A stretch of 64,000 bases of DNA from Platanthera guangdongensis (taxonomy: Eukaryota > Streptophyta > Magnoliopsida > Asparagales > Orchidaceae): positions 150,057,010 through 150,121,009 of the forward strand of contig CM077167.1 in assembly GCA_039583875.1 (NCBI GenBank), given 5' to 3'. The notes under the pieces were generated by a model. That model had not been told where the DNA came from. It saw only the letters and a list, made by a program, of their open reading frames with translations, and did not search any database. The position numbers and the translations under genes are program-made. Shown here one piece after another: positions 31,857-42,193 of the stretch (its first letter is position 1; each line of letters starts with the position of its first letter).

Positions 31857-32643
31857 CATTACCTGGAGTGCACCTTACTGTTTAGACAAACCAGAGAGCT
31901 CCAGATTCTAGATTTACTGCATAATCTCAAGAAGGCCGAAGCGTAGAAGATTGACGGCATGTATGCAGCATTCAAAGCAACACTGGCTAGGATTCGTCGT
32001 CATCATCAGCACTTTGTTTGTAGGGAGTTTTATTCAGAAGTTTTGAATTTGCTCTGTTTTTATTCCTATTGTAAACCTATTGTAATCGAGAGGGGAAATC
32101 ACCGCCTTATGTGTGGCGTCTAAGTCATTGCGTGGCTTAGGGGAAATCACTGCCTTGTGCTTGGCGTCTAAGTCCTTGTGTGGCTTAGGGAAAATTTCCG
32201 CCTTGTGTGTGGCGTCGAAGTCCTTGTGTGGCTTATGGAGAAAGCACTGCCTTGTGTGCAGCATCTAGGTCGAGGTAAATCTAGGGGATGTTAGTAGCAA
32301 GATCTAGGAAGAGATACGCTTTAGCCAGTCAGTTCTTGGTAGAATGACCGGTGAAAACAAAAGTATATTGTATTTTTCATAAGTCTAGGTCTCTAGCTCT
32401 ATAGAGACATATTGTATTCACTTTAGTACTTTTGAAATAAATTGTTATATTTTAGCTTTTATATATTTCAAGGTGTTTAAGTTTGCTTATGAAAAATTAG
32501 ACTCCATTCCATAATTTCTACTAGCATTATTTTATTCACCAAGTAAAGTTTGTTTAGCTTAAGAAAAATTTATTAACACTTATTCACCCCCCCACCCCCC
32601 CCCCCCCCACCTACCCCCGTCTAAGGGGTAGTAAGATCCAACA
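31857..32643 (+). mobile_element. Sire-B 3' LTR, second part
   Basis: Continuation after Sire-A. Contains a fivefold short repeat around 32100-32270 (GGCGTCTAAGTCCTTGTGTGG units with GGGGAAATCAC), an AT-rich stretch with TATATATTTC, then the C-rich run and CTAAGGGGTAGTAAGATCCAACA end. Together with 18170-18805 the LTR is about 1.42 kb. Confidence 0.65.
32090..32275 (+). repeat. Short tandem repeats in Sire-B LTR
   Basis: Four imperfect units of about 46 bp: AATCACCGCCTTATGTGTGG ... CTAAGTC(A/C)TTG(C/T)GTGGCTTAGGGG, from about 32096 to 32270. Confidence 0.75.
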
Positions 32644-33440
32644 GAAGATACAAGACCTTTCCGATGCTGTACTCTCTATCCTCATCGCCCACTTCGATGC
32701 GGGCCTCCGGCTTCCCTTATGGGCCGAGGTTCAGCAGATATTGACGTACTTCGGGGTCATCCTGGGCTAGCTCACCCTGAATTCTATCGCGATGGTGGTT
32801 GCGTTCGCCTGCTTCTTGCAAGAGGAGCAGATCGAGTTCAGTCTTGCGGTCTTCCGCAAAATGTTCTCCTTCTGAGAGAACAACGATGACACAGCCTACT
32901 TCTCCAGCAACCATGACATGGTGCAAGAGACAGTGAATAAGAGCCATAATTGGCTCAGGAAGTTTGTGTTCATCATGGGGGACGTCAGCAATGTCCCGTT
33001 CTTGCTCATCCAGCACAATGTGCCGAGCTATCGCCCCCGAGCCTAGGGGTCCATGAAGCCGATCTCTTCGGGTTCTTCACAGGGATGAACTTCAAGGTCG
33101 CATTCCTTCAAAGGAATGTCAACTCCCTTGTCCCCATCCCGTTTGGGGAAGGTAAGGCTACCCATGATCAACCATCATTTTTCCTTATCATTTTGTTTGT
33201 TTTAATGTTGTCGTCGCGGGTTAGTGAGACCTCCCCATGTGCTCTGCATATGAGAGTGCGCAAGTCGCCTCCGGCGAGCTCACCCTTACGGAGGCGGCGG
33301 CTACCGCGCATCACGAGGTTCCGACCCCCCTTGCTTCTCAAAAGCGGGTCACCTGCGGAGCATCCCTGCCATCGTCGCCGTTCAAGAAGTTAAAGACCAA
33401 GGGCGGTGAACCTCCCGCATATGACCTTATGAGCTGTACT
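32644..33440 (+). pseudogene. Transposase_28-like (gypsy-type) antisense ORF of Tat-2
   Basis: A plus-strand reading with several stops shows HFDAGLRLPLWAEVQQILTYFGV and YFSSNHD...NWLRKFVFIMGDV, resembling the plant 'putative gypsy type transposon' domain (PF04195-like), with a GTAAGG donor at 33152 ending the conserved part. It lies just 3' of Tat-2 integrase but on the opposite strand, the arrangement reported for antisense ORFs of Tat-lineage elements. The left end is cut by Sire-B. Non-functional as read. Confidence 0.5.
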
Positions 33441-33544
33441 TAGAGCTTTCTAAATCAGCTGGCCTCCTTGGGGGTGAGGCAATCCTCTCCTTACTCTTCT
33501 TAGAGATCTATGCCTTAAAGGCCACTATCCTCTCCTTGGCATGG

Positions 33545-33764
33545 GACCTGATGATGTGAACCTAAGATCAATCCCAAGTTGGTTACAAAAACTGATGAAT
33601 TTCATGCTGGAAAACTGTGGCTCATTATCCGTGACAATAGCTTGAGGCAACCCATGTCGGCAAATGATCTCTTCACATACAAAGTTTTGTATCACCTAGA
33701 GGTCACCTTGGCCAACTCCTTGACCTCCAACCACTTAGAAAAATAGTTGATCATGATAAACAAG
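33545..33764 (-). pseudogene. Tat-2 integrase core, left piece
   Basis: Collinear with Tat-1 9740-9960 on the minus strand: the catalytic-core stretch with HGLPQAIV, DNEPQFSS-like and FITNLGLI-like readings, with a one- or two-base shift. It ends exactly at the copia target-site duplication. Confidence 0.65.
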
Positions 33765-35444
33765 TGTTGAAATTTGTGAAGTGAAAGTGGGTGATTGGCA
33801 GGCTGGGCGGTCTGAGCGGCCTGTGCGGTCTGAGTCCGCGGCCTGGGCGGACTGCTGGTTGCGGACTGGGTGACCTTGGATGTCTTGGTGGCTTGGTTGT
33901 TAAGGAGCAGCCTGTGCGGCCTGAGCGGCCTGGTGTGCGGCCTGAGCGGTCTGGTGTACGTCCTGGTTGGCCTATGGCCAAGGAAATCAGGCTTCTAGCG
34001 AAGCGGACTGCGGTTTGCGGGCTGTAGGTAGTGCTTAGTTGATCTGCGACCTTATAGACTTGCAAGTTTGTGTTAACCGGCGGATTGGGAGTTCTATCTG
34101 TGGGAGGCTTTGCGGATTGGTTGAGTCCGCGGTGTTCGCTGTTGTGGACTGGCCTTGGAGTTCGGCTGTGGCCTTTGTCGTGCTCTGGTGGTGCAGTGGG
34201 CATTAGCTGCTGTGGAGGACTGTGCGGGCTAGTGTCGGAGTCCGGCAGTTGGCCATTGTCTTGACAGCTGTGCAAGTAGGGCTTGCGGGCTCTGTCTTCT
34301 AGTGGAATGTTGGCGATCTGCCTTGGGAATAGGCAGACTGGGCCTTGTCCGCCGAGCTCGCGCTTGTACTTGGTGGTTTTCTAGACTTGGTCATATTCAA
34401 TGACAAGTACAGTGTGTCTGCAATATCCGTCGAGTCCGCTGTTGATTGGGCGGACTGTCTGTTGGTTGTGGACTCGTGGCGGATGGTGGCTTTGTTCTCG
34501 AGCTATGCGGACTGCCTCCTTGTCCGCATATTGTGTGCGGACTGTCGCAGTAAAGGTGGCTGTCCTTATGCAGTGTTTTGCGGGCAATGCGGGCTGGTGC
34601 CTTGTCCGCATAGTGCGGGCGAACTACTGTGAGTTCGCCTAATGGTGAACATCGTTATTACTCCTTGCGATTTCTCTTGGAATCCAACTAAGTCCTTGCG
34701 GACTCAGCGGATGGGTTTTTTGATAGTGCACACACTTCTCACCTCGCCTATAAATAGACCCCCCCAGCACGTCTACAGTAACTGAGTGAACAGTAAGTGG
34801 GGCTTCGTCAATTATTGCGGTCTGGATTTTCTTGTCCGCGTGGGTTGAGTAGAGTTAACGGTTTGCTGTGTGCAAGTTGTGCGACTAGCTTCAAGGAGCC
34901 AGGAGGTTGGCTTTGACTTCGGTCAAGTTTTGTGAAGTGTGCGGTCTCTGCGGTCTCAGCAGGTCGCTTCTACGGCTTGTCAGTTCTCTGCTTCAGCGTT
35001 TCCAAGTTCCAATTACCTGTCCGCCGGTCTCAGATGGGTAGGTGGTCTATTCTTCTGTTCATCAGCAGTCAGCGAATAACGGTGTGTCCGCGCGACCTCG
35101 CGGTCTCGGCAGACTCCGTGGTCTACTCAGCATGTAGCAGCTTCAGCTCGAGCGGCTTCGGCGTCCTTGGCGGACTGGGCGGTCTCGGCGGTCTCCAGTG
35201 CTGTCCGCCCGACTTGTTTTGTGCTTTCTGTTTTAGCTTGTATACTGGCAAAATCATGTCTCGCTATGTATGCCTCGCCATGTAAAGAATTGTTAATAAA
35301 AATTAGATCTGCTTGTTTTTCCATTTGCATTTGGTGTTAGCTTGCTCTTTGGGCTTCCGCTTGATCAAGGTGTGAACTGGATAGTTCTTAGAATATTAAT
35401 TTGGCTTTAGGCTATCTTGCTGACCACTTTGAGAAAATTCAATA
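33765..35444 (+). mobile_element. Copia 5' LTR
   Basis: 1680 bp ending ...ATTCAATA where the 3' LTR ends ATTCAACA. Plus-strand TATA box CTATAAATAG at 34748-34757. The U3 region is dense in GCGGACTG, GCGGCCTG and GCGGTCTG words (33800-34650), partly as (TGAGCGG/CCTGTGCGG) tandem units near 33800-33960. Confidence 0.88.
34748..34757 (+). promoter_or_regulatory. TATA box of copia 5' LTR
   Basis: CTATAAATAG followed by a C-run and CACGTCTACAGTAACTGAGTG; the same in the 3' LTR at 49851-49860. Confidence 0.75.
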
Positions 35445-35456
35445 TGGTATCAGATC
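35445..35456 (+). other. Primer-binding site of copia element (initiator Met tRNA)
   Basis: TGGTATCAGATC directly after the LTR end; the first ten bases match the usual TGGTATCAGAGC site. Confidence 0.85.
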
Positions 35457-35544
35457 CAGGTTCAGTTGCTTGAGTGGTGATCAACGATTATTGTTGCTAT
35501 GTTATTGCTCTGTGCTTCTGGAAGCTTAACCAAAGGTTGTTGCA

Positions 35545-36420
35545 ATGGAAGTAAGCTATGCAAGAGGTCTTGCTATTGAACTCTTAACGCCGAATAACTT
35601 TAAGAAGTGGAAGTGGTGCATGAAGAGTTACCTTCTGGGCGAGGAGCTATGGGAGGTCGTTGGTGGTGACGATAGACAGGAAGTTACTGCTACTTTTGGT
35701 GCTGCTGAGCAGGTGAGGCTCTGGAGAAAAACAAATACAAAGGCAAAGTTTGTTCTCAAGAGGGCTGTTTCGCCAGAACTGTTTGATCACATCATTGCAT
35801 GTGAGTCTGCTGCTGATATTTGGACAACTATTGATGAGTTGTTCAATCGGAAGAATGTAGAAAGACTTCAGTTTTTGGAGAATGAGTTGGCCAGGACAAC
35901 TCAAGGAGACCTGACTATCTCTAAGTACTTCTTGAAGATAAAGAGTATGTGTGCAGAGATATTAGCGCTTGATCCTGAGGAGCATATTTCTGAGGCCAAG
36001 TTAAAGAGGCACATTATCCGCGGCTTGCGGAAGGAGTATGTTGCCTTTGTAACCTCGATGCAAGGCTAGACAACTCAGCCGTCTCTGCTGCATCTTGAGA
36101 ATCTGCTTGCGTCGCAGGAAAGTTTGGCTAGGCAGATGACAGGAGTGACTATCTTTGAAGGAGGTAGTGAAGCACTATTCACAGTCAAGAAGAAGAAGAG
36201 ATAGGAAGGGAAGAAGAAGAATACTATTGCTGAAAATGAGCCTTCAACTTCTTATCAGGCAGAGAGGAGCGCTGCTCCTAAGAAGGATTGGAAGAATAAC
36301 TTGAAGTGCTACAGGTGTCATCAGTGGGGACAGTTCAAGCGTGACTACAGGGTCAAACTGTAGCCTGGGTATGTTGCAGGCAAGGAGGAAGCTTGCTCAA
36401 AGTCTGAGGAAGCTAGATGG
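35545..36420 (+). pseudogene. Copia Gag (with nonsense codons)
   Basis: ATG at 35545 opens 174 codons of the UBN2/Retrotran_gag type (LTPNNFKKWKWCMKSYLLGEELW; DIWTTIDELFNRKNVERLQFLENELAR). In-frame TAG codons follow at 36067, 36202 and 36361. The knuckle reads CYRCHQWGQFKRDY instead of CX2CX4HX4C, so the His and last Cys are lost. Confidence 0.85.
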
Positions 36421-36753
36421 GGCGGAGCTTTCATGACGGGCACTTGTGTCCATGCTTTGTACGATATCGAATTCAATGATGAATGGATCGTGGACTCTGG
36501 GTGTAGTCATCACCTCACCAGAGATAAGTCGAAGTTCTCTTCTCTGCAAGCTTACTCAGGTAATGAAGCTATCATAACTGCTGATAATACTGTTTATGCA
36601 GTAGAGAATGAGGGGGTTGTGTCTTTTGATAGTGATAAGGGGCCACTCACATTAAGGGGTGTATATCACATACCGGGCATGAAGAAGAACCTATTCTCTG
36701 TGACAAATGCGGTAGACACGGGTTATCATGTTCTGTTTGGGCCAACAGAATGA
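36421..36753 (+). pseudogene. Copia protease
   Basis: EWIVDSGCSHHLTRDKSKF shows the copia aspartic protease motif (DSG). The frame ends at TGA 36751-36753 (after VLFGPTE), followed by a frameshift before the pre-integrase domain. Confidence 0.8.
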
Positions 36754-36859
36754 AGTTCCTTCGCAACATATCAGCGGTAAAGGCTGATATTGCTCATGTT
36801 GGGAGGAGAGTAAAGAACTTGTTTGTTCTTGCAACAGACCCTTATGTTGATCGGATGAG

Positions 36860-38138
36860 AGCAAACGATAGTGCTGCTATATGACATGAAAGGCTGGGGT
36901 ATGTAGGAATGGATAAGCTGAAGATTATGGCTAACAGAAGCCTTGTAAGAGGCTTGCCTAAGCTATCTTCATTTGGCGACGGTCACGTTTGCGCGGGATG
37001 TCAGTACGACAAGGCTCATTGCCTTCCGTTTGATAAATCACAAATGAGGAGAAAGAGACCATTGGAGTGCATCCATGGAGACTTGATGGGACCAACCGTC
37101 ACTACAAGTCTTGGTAGGAGCAGATACATGCTCGTTCTGATTGATGACTACTTAAGATACACTTGGGTATATTTTTTGAAGGAGAAGTCTGAAGCTTTCA
37201 GTTTGTTTGTGGAGTTCAAGGAGTTGGTGGAGAGCCGGCTTGGCTTGCAGATCAAGAAGCTTAGAACAGACAACGGTGGTGAGTTTGTCTCCTCCGAGTT
37301 TTCTAACTTCTGCAGGAAGCACGGGATCCAAAGAGAGCTTACTTGTGCTCATACTCCACAACAAAATGGAGTAGCAGAGCGGAAGATCCATCATCTGACG
37401 GAAACCTGCAAGTGTTGGTTTCATGCAGAAGACATTCCTAGGTCCTTCTGGGCAGAGGGGATGTCTTGTGCTGCTTACATCATTAATCAAGTGCTGCTCA
37501 GCCCGATCAACATGAAGACTCCTTTTAAGATGTTGCTGAAGGAGAAGCCCAGTGTAGAACACCTTTGGGTGTTTGGATCAACTTGCTATGTGCATATCCC
37601 AGATACTTTAAGGACCAAGCTTGATTCAAGGGCAAGGAAGCTTATCTTTGTTGGATATAATGAGCGGAATAACGGATGGAAATGCGTGGATCCTGCGACG
37701 AAGAAGTTTGTTGTATCAAGAGATGTAGTCTTTGATGAACTGACGTCATATGGAGGTGGGTCGATTGATCTACCAGAGAGCGAGGTTGATGAAGAGCAGA
37801 AGGTGGCTGCTGAAGGTCTGGAAGAGGAGCTTGCTATTTCACCAGCAGCTCATGTTGCTTCAAGTTCTAGTGCTGAGGCTGCTAGCTCAGGAAGTAGGGG
37901 GAACATTGCTCAAAGCTTGCCTGAAGGTGGAGTTGAGCCTAAGGAAGCAATAGAGGTACTGAGCAAGGAGAAGCCTCTTCGGATATTAAAGAGGGTTGTG
38001 AAGCCACCAGCTCGGTACTGTGATGGGAATGCAGTGATCATTGTCTCCTGCTTCTTTGCAGGTCCCCTGGATGAGCAAGAGCCTGCAAACTTAAATGAGG
38101 CCACTGGAGTCAAGGAGTGGGATGATGCCATGAAGTAA
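36860..38138 (+). pseudogene. Copia pre-integrase and integrase
   Basis: HERLGYVGMDKLKIM and CAGCQYDKAHCLPF form the pre-integrase zinc region. The integrase core has HGDLMGPT, VLIDDYLRYTWVYFLKEKSEAF, LRTDNGGEF and TPQQNGVAERKIHHL, so the D,D,E triad is present. The C-terminal part has VFGSTCYVH, KLIFVGYN and VVSRDVVFDE, then an acidic/Ala-Ser linker toward RT. It ends with TAA at 38136-38138, in frame with RT. Confidence 0.88.
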
Positions 38139-38462
38139 AAGATTGCTACTCTCAAGAAGAATGAAACCTGTGACCTTGTGCCCAAGGTCTATGGCATTAC
38201 TCCAGTGACTTATAAGTGGGTGTATAAGTTGAAGAAGAAGGATGATGGGAGCATTGATAGATACAAAGCTCGCCTGGTTGCTCGAGGATTCTCACAACAG
38301 TATGGAGAAGACTATGAGGAGACATTTAGTCCAGTTGCAAAGATGACTTCGGTTCGGGTGGTGATTGCCTTGGCTGCTTGCAAGGGATGGAGGATGTGGC
38401 AGCCTGATGTGAAGAACACTTTTCTTTATGGAGAGATTGACAAAGACATCTTCATGGATCAG
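38139..38462 (+). pseudogene. Copia reverse transcriptase, N-terminal half
   Basis: YKWVYKLKKKDDGSIDRYKARLVARGFSQQYGEDYEETFSPVAKMTSVRVV and WQPDVKNTFLYGEIDKDIFMDQ. The reading is cut at the ATCAG target site of Gypsy-N and resumes in phase at 47930 once the insert and one duplication are discounted. Confidence 0.9.
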
Positions 38463-38533
38463 TGTAACGCCCCGAAACTCAAAGGAGCGAAGGGGGGACG
38501 TTTTGGGCCAGTTTGGGTTCTGGCTGCAGGCAC

Positions 38534-39150
38534 ACGGCCTGGGACACGGGCGTGTCCCAGGGCGTGTCAAGCCTGTGTCGACACTGAGCCGGGAAGTCGA
38601 CACTTTGGTCTCGACATTATGTCGAGACTGGGCACACGGCCTGCGACACGGGCGTGTCGCAGGGCGTGTCGACCCGTATCGACACTTAGCCGCGAAGTCG
38701 TCGAGATTCGCTCGACGATTCGTTGAGACTGGGCACACGGCCTGCGACACGGGCGTGTCGCAGGGCGTGTCGACCTGTCTCGACGATCGTCCCGGGGAGT
38801 CGACGAGATTTGCTCGACGATCGTCGAGTCAAGGCACACGGCCTAGGACACGGGCGTGTCCGAGGCCGTGTCGAGTGTGGAGACCGTGTACACGGCCCTG
38901 GAGCCCAGGCGTGTCAAGGTGACACGGGCAAGGACACGGGCGTGTCCTCGAACCCGTGCAGTGCTCGGGTTGATTTTGGGGGAAAATGATGGGGTACACG
39001 GCCGGCCACACGGCCGTGTCAGGTGGAACACGGGCGTGTCAGCTCGAACACGGGCGTGTTCGATACCCGTGTGAGGTTCCAGGTGATTCGATTTTGACGG
39101 CGAATGAGGCACACGGCCCTGGACACGGGCGTGTGTCAGGCCGTGTTCGG
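38534..39150 (+). repeat. GACACGGGCGTGTC palindrome array, Gypsy-N 5' LTR
   Basis: More than ten copies of ACACGGGCGTGTC-type palindromes, each usually paired with GGCACACGGCC upstream and AGGGCGTGTC downstream, plus GTCGACGATCGTC blocks. Repeated in the 3' LTR at 45710-46325, with several CG-to-CA changes there (ACACGGGCATGTC). Confidence 0.92.
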
Positions 39151-39435
39151 TCCAGATTGGGCATTTCAGTCCCGAATCAAAGCCGTTCGTTTCCTTATTT
39201 TGAGATCCAACGGCTGGGGGTTGTTCCTGAAGGGATATACCCGGGTTTGGGCTTTCAAAACCCTCACTTTTTCTTAAGTGTTCTCTTTCTAAAGCCTTAG
39301 AGAGAGAGGAGAGCCAAGGGAGGAAGAAGGAGCTAGATCCCGCCATTGGAGGAGCTTCGGAGCTCCGAATCGCGAGCCGACTCCGGATCCACGGAGGCAA
39401 CGCTAGTGCGGTGGTTTTCATCCGATTACTTTTCC

Positions 39436-39459
39436 ATGGCGCCAAAGAGGAACGCAAGG
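39436..39459 (+). CDS. LTR-borne gag leader exon, Gypsy-N
   Basis: ATG at 39436 begins eight codons (MAPKRNAR), then the donor GGTAACG gives GT at 39460 in phase 0. The acceptor TATAG ending at 40973 joins in phase to gag, which has no in-frame ATG between the stop overlapping that acceptor and about codon 59. The predicted intron is 39460-40973 (1514 bp). The 3' LTR copy (46612-46635) has one synonymous change. Splicing is predicted from sequence only. Confidence 0.65.
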
Positions 39460-40751
39460 GTAACGATCCTCATCTTGAGCATGAATAGCTCTCTTTCTTA
39501 GCATAGGAAGCCCGCTCTCGCGAGTTTGCGGAGAGTTGGAGGCGTTCCTTCGGGTAGATATGTGAAGTCCCCGTTGTTTAGAGTCCGTATGCGAGAACGG
39601 ACATAGGCATGATGTGTGAAGCCTACCCAGACATGTTGGTCTGGATCGGTGATGTTGCATTGCATAATGCCGGAGAAGACTCCGTGCTATTGGTTGTTTT
39701 TCGGGTTTTCTACGCGGTAGATTGCAGCAGGGAGCCTTGGCGACTAACCCAAAGGTGCACCCGGAAAACTGGGCGGATACGAGATCGTGCCAACTTGGTG
39801 ACCTGAGAGCCAACTTCAACATAACCGGGTTATGTGACTTGTGATGGTAATGGGACTCGGCGGAAGTTTGACCCGCGCAAATGGCTTAAATTGTCATTGC
39901 GACGTGAGCATGGGTTAGATGGAACCGTACCCATATCTATGTCGTTCGGGTTAAAGAGACCTAAGGTTACATGGCACTTGCCGTTGGCATAGATGAGAGT
40001 CTTCGGCGGTCAATGGCTTAAATTGACGTGACCCATGCCGGGAAGACAAATTGCTCATAGGTTTGGCCGTCCAAGAGGCGGTGGTGAGTCTGGAATGTCA
40101 ATGGCTTTAATTGACGTGACATCGACTGGTTCACCGAGAATGTATCCTGAGAGCACGGGGCGTGTGGCCGTGCGAGCCAACGTCTGTGATGAATTGGCTA
40201 TTGATATAAATTGCTCGCTTATGCTAATGAAATGCAGGGAAGGAGCATCGCCGCCCCGAGTTGGGGGCGGGATCGTTATAATTTGGTCAGCATTGCTGAC
40301 CGTTGCCTTGTTTTGCCACCGTGCGGTGGTTTGTTGCTTGCAGGTGCAGCTGGACCAAGCGGTCAATAGCGGGCTAAAGCCCCTTTTTGCGAAGCCGGCC
40401 CTCGAAGGCCCAAATGGAAGTGTTTACTGCTTTATTCATGTATGACCGGCCTGCGTGCCGTGGTTTGTAAAACATGTAATATTCAAGTGAAACAGTTTGT
40501 ATGGCCTTAAGGCTTGTTTTGAGTATTTTGTATAACATTCCTATTCTGTACTAGTGGACATTCATGCTCTAATGCTGGGTTCTTTATCGCAACGTTTATA
40601 TACTGCTTCCGCTAGAATGCTCTGTGTAGGACGTTGAGATTGGTTGGATGGTTTCCATAAGTAACCACCCGGTCTGTCTGTAGTATATGGCGTCAGGCCC
40701 CGGCCGGACCTACTGCTATATGCTATGCGACGGATAGGGGGTGTTACAATT

Positions 40752-40761
40752 TGGGATCAGA
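40752..40761 (+). other. Primer-binding site of Gypsy-N (degenerate)
   Basis: TTGGGATCAGAC shortly after the LTR end resembles TGGTATCAGAGC with changes; position is right for an initiator-Met primer site. Confidence 0.6.
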
Positions 40762-40973
40762 CTACTGGTTTTGGTCGGGCTTAAAGTGAATTCGTGGGCG
40801 AATTCTTTTTAAGGGGTGGTGAGCACGTTGTGTGCGTCATCGTAATAACAGTAAAAAGAACCCATGAATGTCCACTTAGGAATGAAAATACTCGTGTTTG
40901 AGGAACCTGCGTGTTCCTATAATTGCTGTTTGCAATTTATTTGGTCGTTTAACGGTGTTTTGTACCACTATAG

Positions 40974-42117
40974 GTGACCCGAAGTGGTGTTGGGCCGTCA
41001 GAACGCCGAGTTTCTGAGGCTAGTAGTGCACCGGATGTTTCTCCTACAACACCTCTTTCGGCTGAAAATATTCGATTGGTGGCTGAAGCGGTGTTGGCCG
41101 TGATAAATGCGCAGCCTGCAAGGCAAACGCAGCAGCCCTCTCCTGTGATGGAGAAAGAACCTCTGCAAGAGGCTGAGCCGAGGAGAGTGGAGCAAGTGGT
41201 TGTAGAACCGGTGGTGCCAAGGAGGGCAACTGAGAGGCAGCTTAAGCATGTAATGAGCTTTAACGCTTCGTTATTCTCGGGGTTGGGAACCCCATCTCAG
41301 GCTGAAGACTGGCTCTCCATGGTGAAGAGAGTCATGACAGCAACGGAGACGGAGGAGTGGCAAATGACCACCATCGCTACGTTCCTTCTGGACGGTGAAG
41401 CGAGGATGTTGTGGGAAGGATTGGAGTTGCACTTACTGAGGGGTAGGCAACTTGGTGATGTCTCGATGGAGGAGTTCTCGAGATTATTTTTGGCTAGATA
41501 CCTCCCTTCGACGCAGAAGATAGCTTTGGAGAATGAGTTCCTGAAGTTGGTACAGGGTGAGAGGAGCGTGGATGAATATCTCCACGAGTTTACTCGTCTG
41601 AGTCGTTATGCTTGCTCCACCATCATGGATGAGGAGTGCAAGACTAATCGCTTCTACGAAGGCTTGAGAGATGAGTTGAGATTACTACTCTCGGGGCCGA
41701 TGACGCAGGGTTTCTTAACCTTGGTCAATACTGCCCGGTCCTTGGAGAAGGACATGAAGAATGTGCAAGCGAAGAAAGGTTTGGTTGATAGAAAATCTGA
41801 ATTTAAAGTGCCGACTACTTCAAAGTTCGGCTATCGGAGGGCTTTCAAGAAGCATAGGACTTCGGGTCCAGCTCCTTCTGGTGCTTCTGGGGCGACTACC
41901 AGTCGGACCCCGGGCGCGTGTTTTACATGTGGAAAGACGGGGCACTTTGCCCGTGACTGTTGGAGCGGATGTCCTAAGTCCGAGAGGAAGCCGGGAGCTA
42001 CCTATGAAGAGAAGGGAAAGGCGGTGGAGTCGACCGCATCCCATTATGCTCCGGCCCAACCAAGGGTCTATAATCTTGGCCAACAGGAGGCCATTAAACA
42101 AGCTGATGTGGTGACAG
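40974..42117 (+). CDS. Gypsy-N gag (second exon)
   Basis: Open from the acceptor at 40973 to the donor at 42118. Retrotrans_gag domain: FSGLGTPSQAEDWLSMVKRVM, ARMLWEGLELHLL, FSRLFLARYLPST, VDEYLHEFTRLSRYA, FYEGLRDELRLLL. Zinc knuckle CFTCGKTGHFARDC (CX2CX4HX4C). The frame starts GTG at the acceptor and lacks a normal ATG, which supports the spliced leader. Reading through the 3' donor reaches a TAA at 42126 within the predicted intron. Confidence 0.85.
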
Positions 42118-42193
42118 GTACGGTCTAATTTATAGCAAGTCAATTTCTTTAAATACTTGTTATGCACATGTTACCTTACCACTACTTTTTTAG
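42118..42193 (+). other. Predicted gag-protease intron, Gypsy-N (76 bp)
   Basis: GTACGG donor after ACAG and TTTTTTTAG-type acceptor at 42185-42193, AT-rich in between, with in-frame stop codons. Removal joins gag (one base of the codon) to the protease frame without a stop. The counterpart in Gypsy-R is 59472-59623, at the same position relative to the zinc knuckle and protease. Confidence 0.65.

Larger units (their letters stand above)
16080..32643 (+). mobile_element. Sire-B: 3' part of a Sirevirus-like copia element
   Basis: Plus-strand polypurine tracts (CAAAGGGGGAGAA at 17872-17884, AAAAGGGGGAGATT at 18157-18170) precede an LTR that starts TGTTGGAGCATG at 18170 and ends ATCCAACA at 32643. 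The LTR is split by Sire-A (18806-31851, ACTTT duplication). Near its end is the C-rich run followed by CTAAGG, the mirror of the CCTAGGGGGGTGAATAGG signature of Sirevirus LTRs. Gag and pol are absent: the left end is cut near 16080. Confidence 0.65.
38463..40748 (+). mobile_element. Gypsy-N 5' LTR
   Basis: 2286 bp. The U3 part (38534-39150) is a dense array of GACACGGGCGTGTC, ACACGGCC(G/C) and GTCGACGATCGTCGA palindromes. A weak TATA-like GGATATAC is at 39233-39240, the leader ATG at 39436, a splice donor at 39460. Downstream are short hairpins (40009-40027, 40097-40115) and a CCACCGTGCGGTGG hairpin at 40318-40331. It ends TAGGGGGTGTTACA. Confidence 0.92.

Noticed and set aside
33791..34275. 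ORFs rich in Gly/Arg or Pro/Ser in the copia LTR (also 34345-34642, 49410-49811)
   Set aside because: Translations of the GCGGACTG/GCGGCCTG word array in U3.
38428..39457. Long ORFs rich in Arg, Gly, His and Cys on both strands in the Gypsy-N LTRs (also 45678-46633)
   Set aside because: They read through the GACACGGGCGTGTC array inside LTRs and occur in both LTR copies; repeat translation rather than genes.
40035..40445. 136-codon ORF in the Gypsy-N LTR, repeated at 47211-47621
   Set aside because: Lies in the LTR downstream of the leader exon, inside the predicted intron, and has no known domain; its conservation only reflects LTR duplication.
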